A DNA stretch of 14,208 nucleotides from an uncultured Bacilli bacterium (GTDB taxonomy: Bacteria; Bacillota_I; Bacilli_A; RF39; UBA660), in NCBI GenBank assembly GCA_944363655.1, contig CALVUU010000100.1, positions 1-14,208 on the forward strand. The letters are read 5' to 3'. The notes under the pieces are model-generated. The model was given only the letters and a program-made list of their open reading frames with translations, was not told the DNA's origin and ran no database searches. Numbering within the stretch: position 1 is the stretch's first letter; the number at the start of each line of letters is the position of its first letter. The position numbers and the translations under genes are program-made. This document shows, one piece after another, positions 14,111 to 14,208 of this stretch.

Positions 14111-14208
14111 TATTAAGTTCCTCCTCACTAAGTTGAGATAGGGCAATTTCTTTATAAACATCACAATTTTTTAATAATTCCTTGTGAGTCCCCATTCCCA
14201 CACATGAG
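14103..14208 (-). CDS. 3' end of the partner ABC exporter subunit (partial)
   Basis: The minus strand from the right edge reads in one open frame for 34 residues to a TAG at 14103-14105. The residues include GMGTHKELLKNCDVYKEIALSQLS, split here as GMGTHKELLKN then CDVYKEIALSQLS, the usual C-terminal end of ABC ATPases after the H-loop (G-T-H-x-E-L-L, Y-x-x-x-x-x-S-Q). It ends with SEEELNNA. The rest lies outside the window. Its 8-base overlap with the complete subunit implies translational coupling and a heterodimer. Confidence 0.88.
   Translation of the reverse strand, partial: SCVGMGTHKELLKNCDVYKEIALSQLSEEELNNA

Noticed and set aside
14111..14164. ATG at 14164 as the start of the ABC exporter
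   Set aside because: It has no ribosome binding site and overlaps the end of the partner gene in another frame; the ATG at 14110 has GAGGAGG upstream.
1..14208. CRISPR array, insertion sequence or replication origin
   Set aside because: No regularly spaced repeats, transposase, terminal inverted repeats or DnaA-box cluster were seen.

Overview
The window is compact, AT-rich DNA of a low-GC Bacillota type. TGG is read as Trp and TGA as stop, so this is the standard code and not the Mycoplasma one. A T-box-controlled pheST operon, strong AGGAGG-type ribosome binding sites and a SipW-type signal peptidase fit an uncultured gut Bacilli/Erysipelotrichia or RF39-like lineage. That placement is inference. 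Nearly everything lies on the minus strand; only a small HTH regulator and a tRNA-Cys are on the plus strand. No gene-free stretch exceeds 300 bases.

Positions 1-1073: a hairpin at the left edge is followed by a small exported protein (98-412, minus) that diverges from an Xre-type HTH protein (508-729, plus). Both promoters share the 95-bp gap. Two exact 12-bp direct repeats sit on them and look like the operator of a self-regulated pair. The HTH gene converges on a small HExxH protein (726-1073, minus), and the two stop codons lie inside one terminator palindrome.

Positions 726-4670: the pheS-pheT-HExxH operon. It is preceded by a T-box leader with a candidate Phe UUC specifier, a stem III, the T-box core and a 14-bp terminator stem. 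Its promoter is buried in the 3' end of the next gene upstream. The HExxH gene overlaps pheT by ATGA, so its translation is probably coupled to pheT.

Positions 4631-8757: a DAACS-family amino-acid symporter in which the usual substrate-binding Arg is Ala; a SipW-type signal peptidase with a long cytosolic tail; tRNA-Cys on the plus strand with a near-consensus promoter; a bidirectional terminator; and a large membrane protein with an extracellular beta-rich part, transcribed from its own near-consensus promoter.

Positions 8756-12077: a tightly packed set of holin, M23-SH3b endolysin, bacterial PH-domain protein, membrane-anchored exported protein of unknown function, and a triple-LysM protein, closed by a terminator. 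The holin-endolysin pair is phage-like, but no other phage gene is visible. It may be a remnant or a host-adopted lysis or secretion module, and it is the most unusual part of the window.

Positions 12110-14208: a heterodimeric ABC exporter. One half is complete; only the last 34 residues of the partner are present. The two reading frames overlap by 8 bases, and the pair ends in a strong intrinsic terminator.
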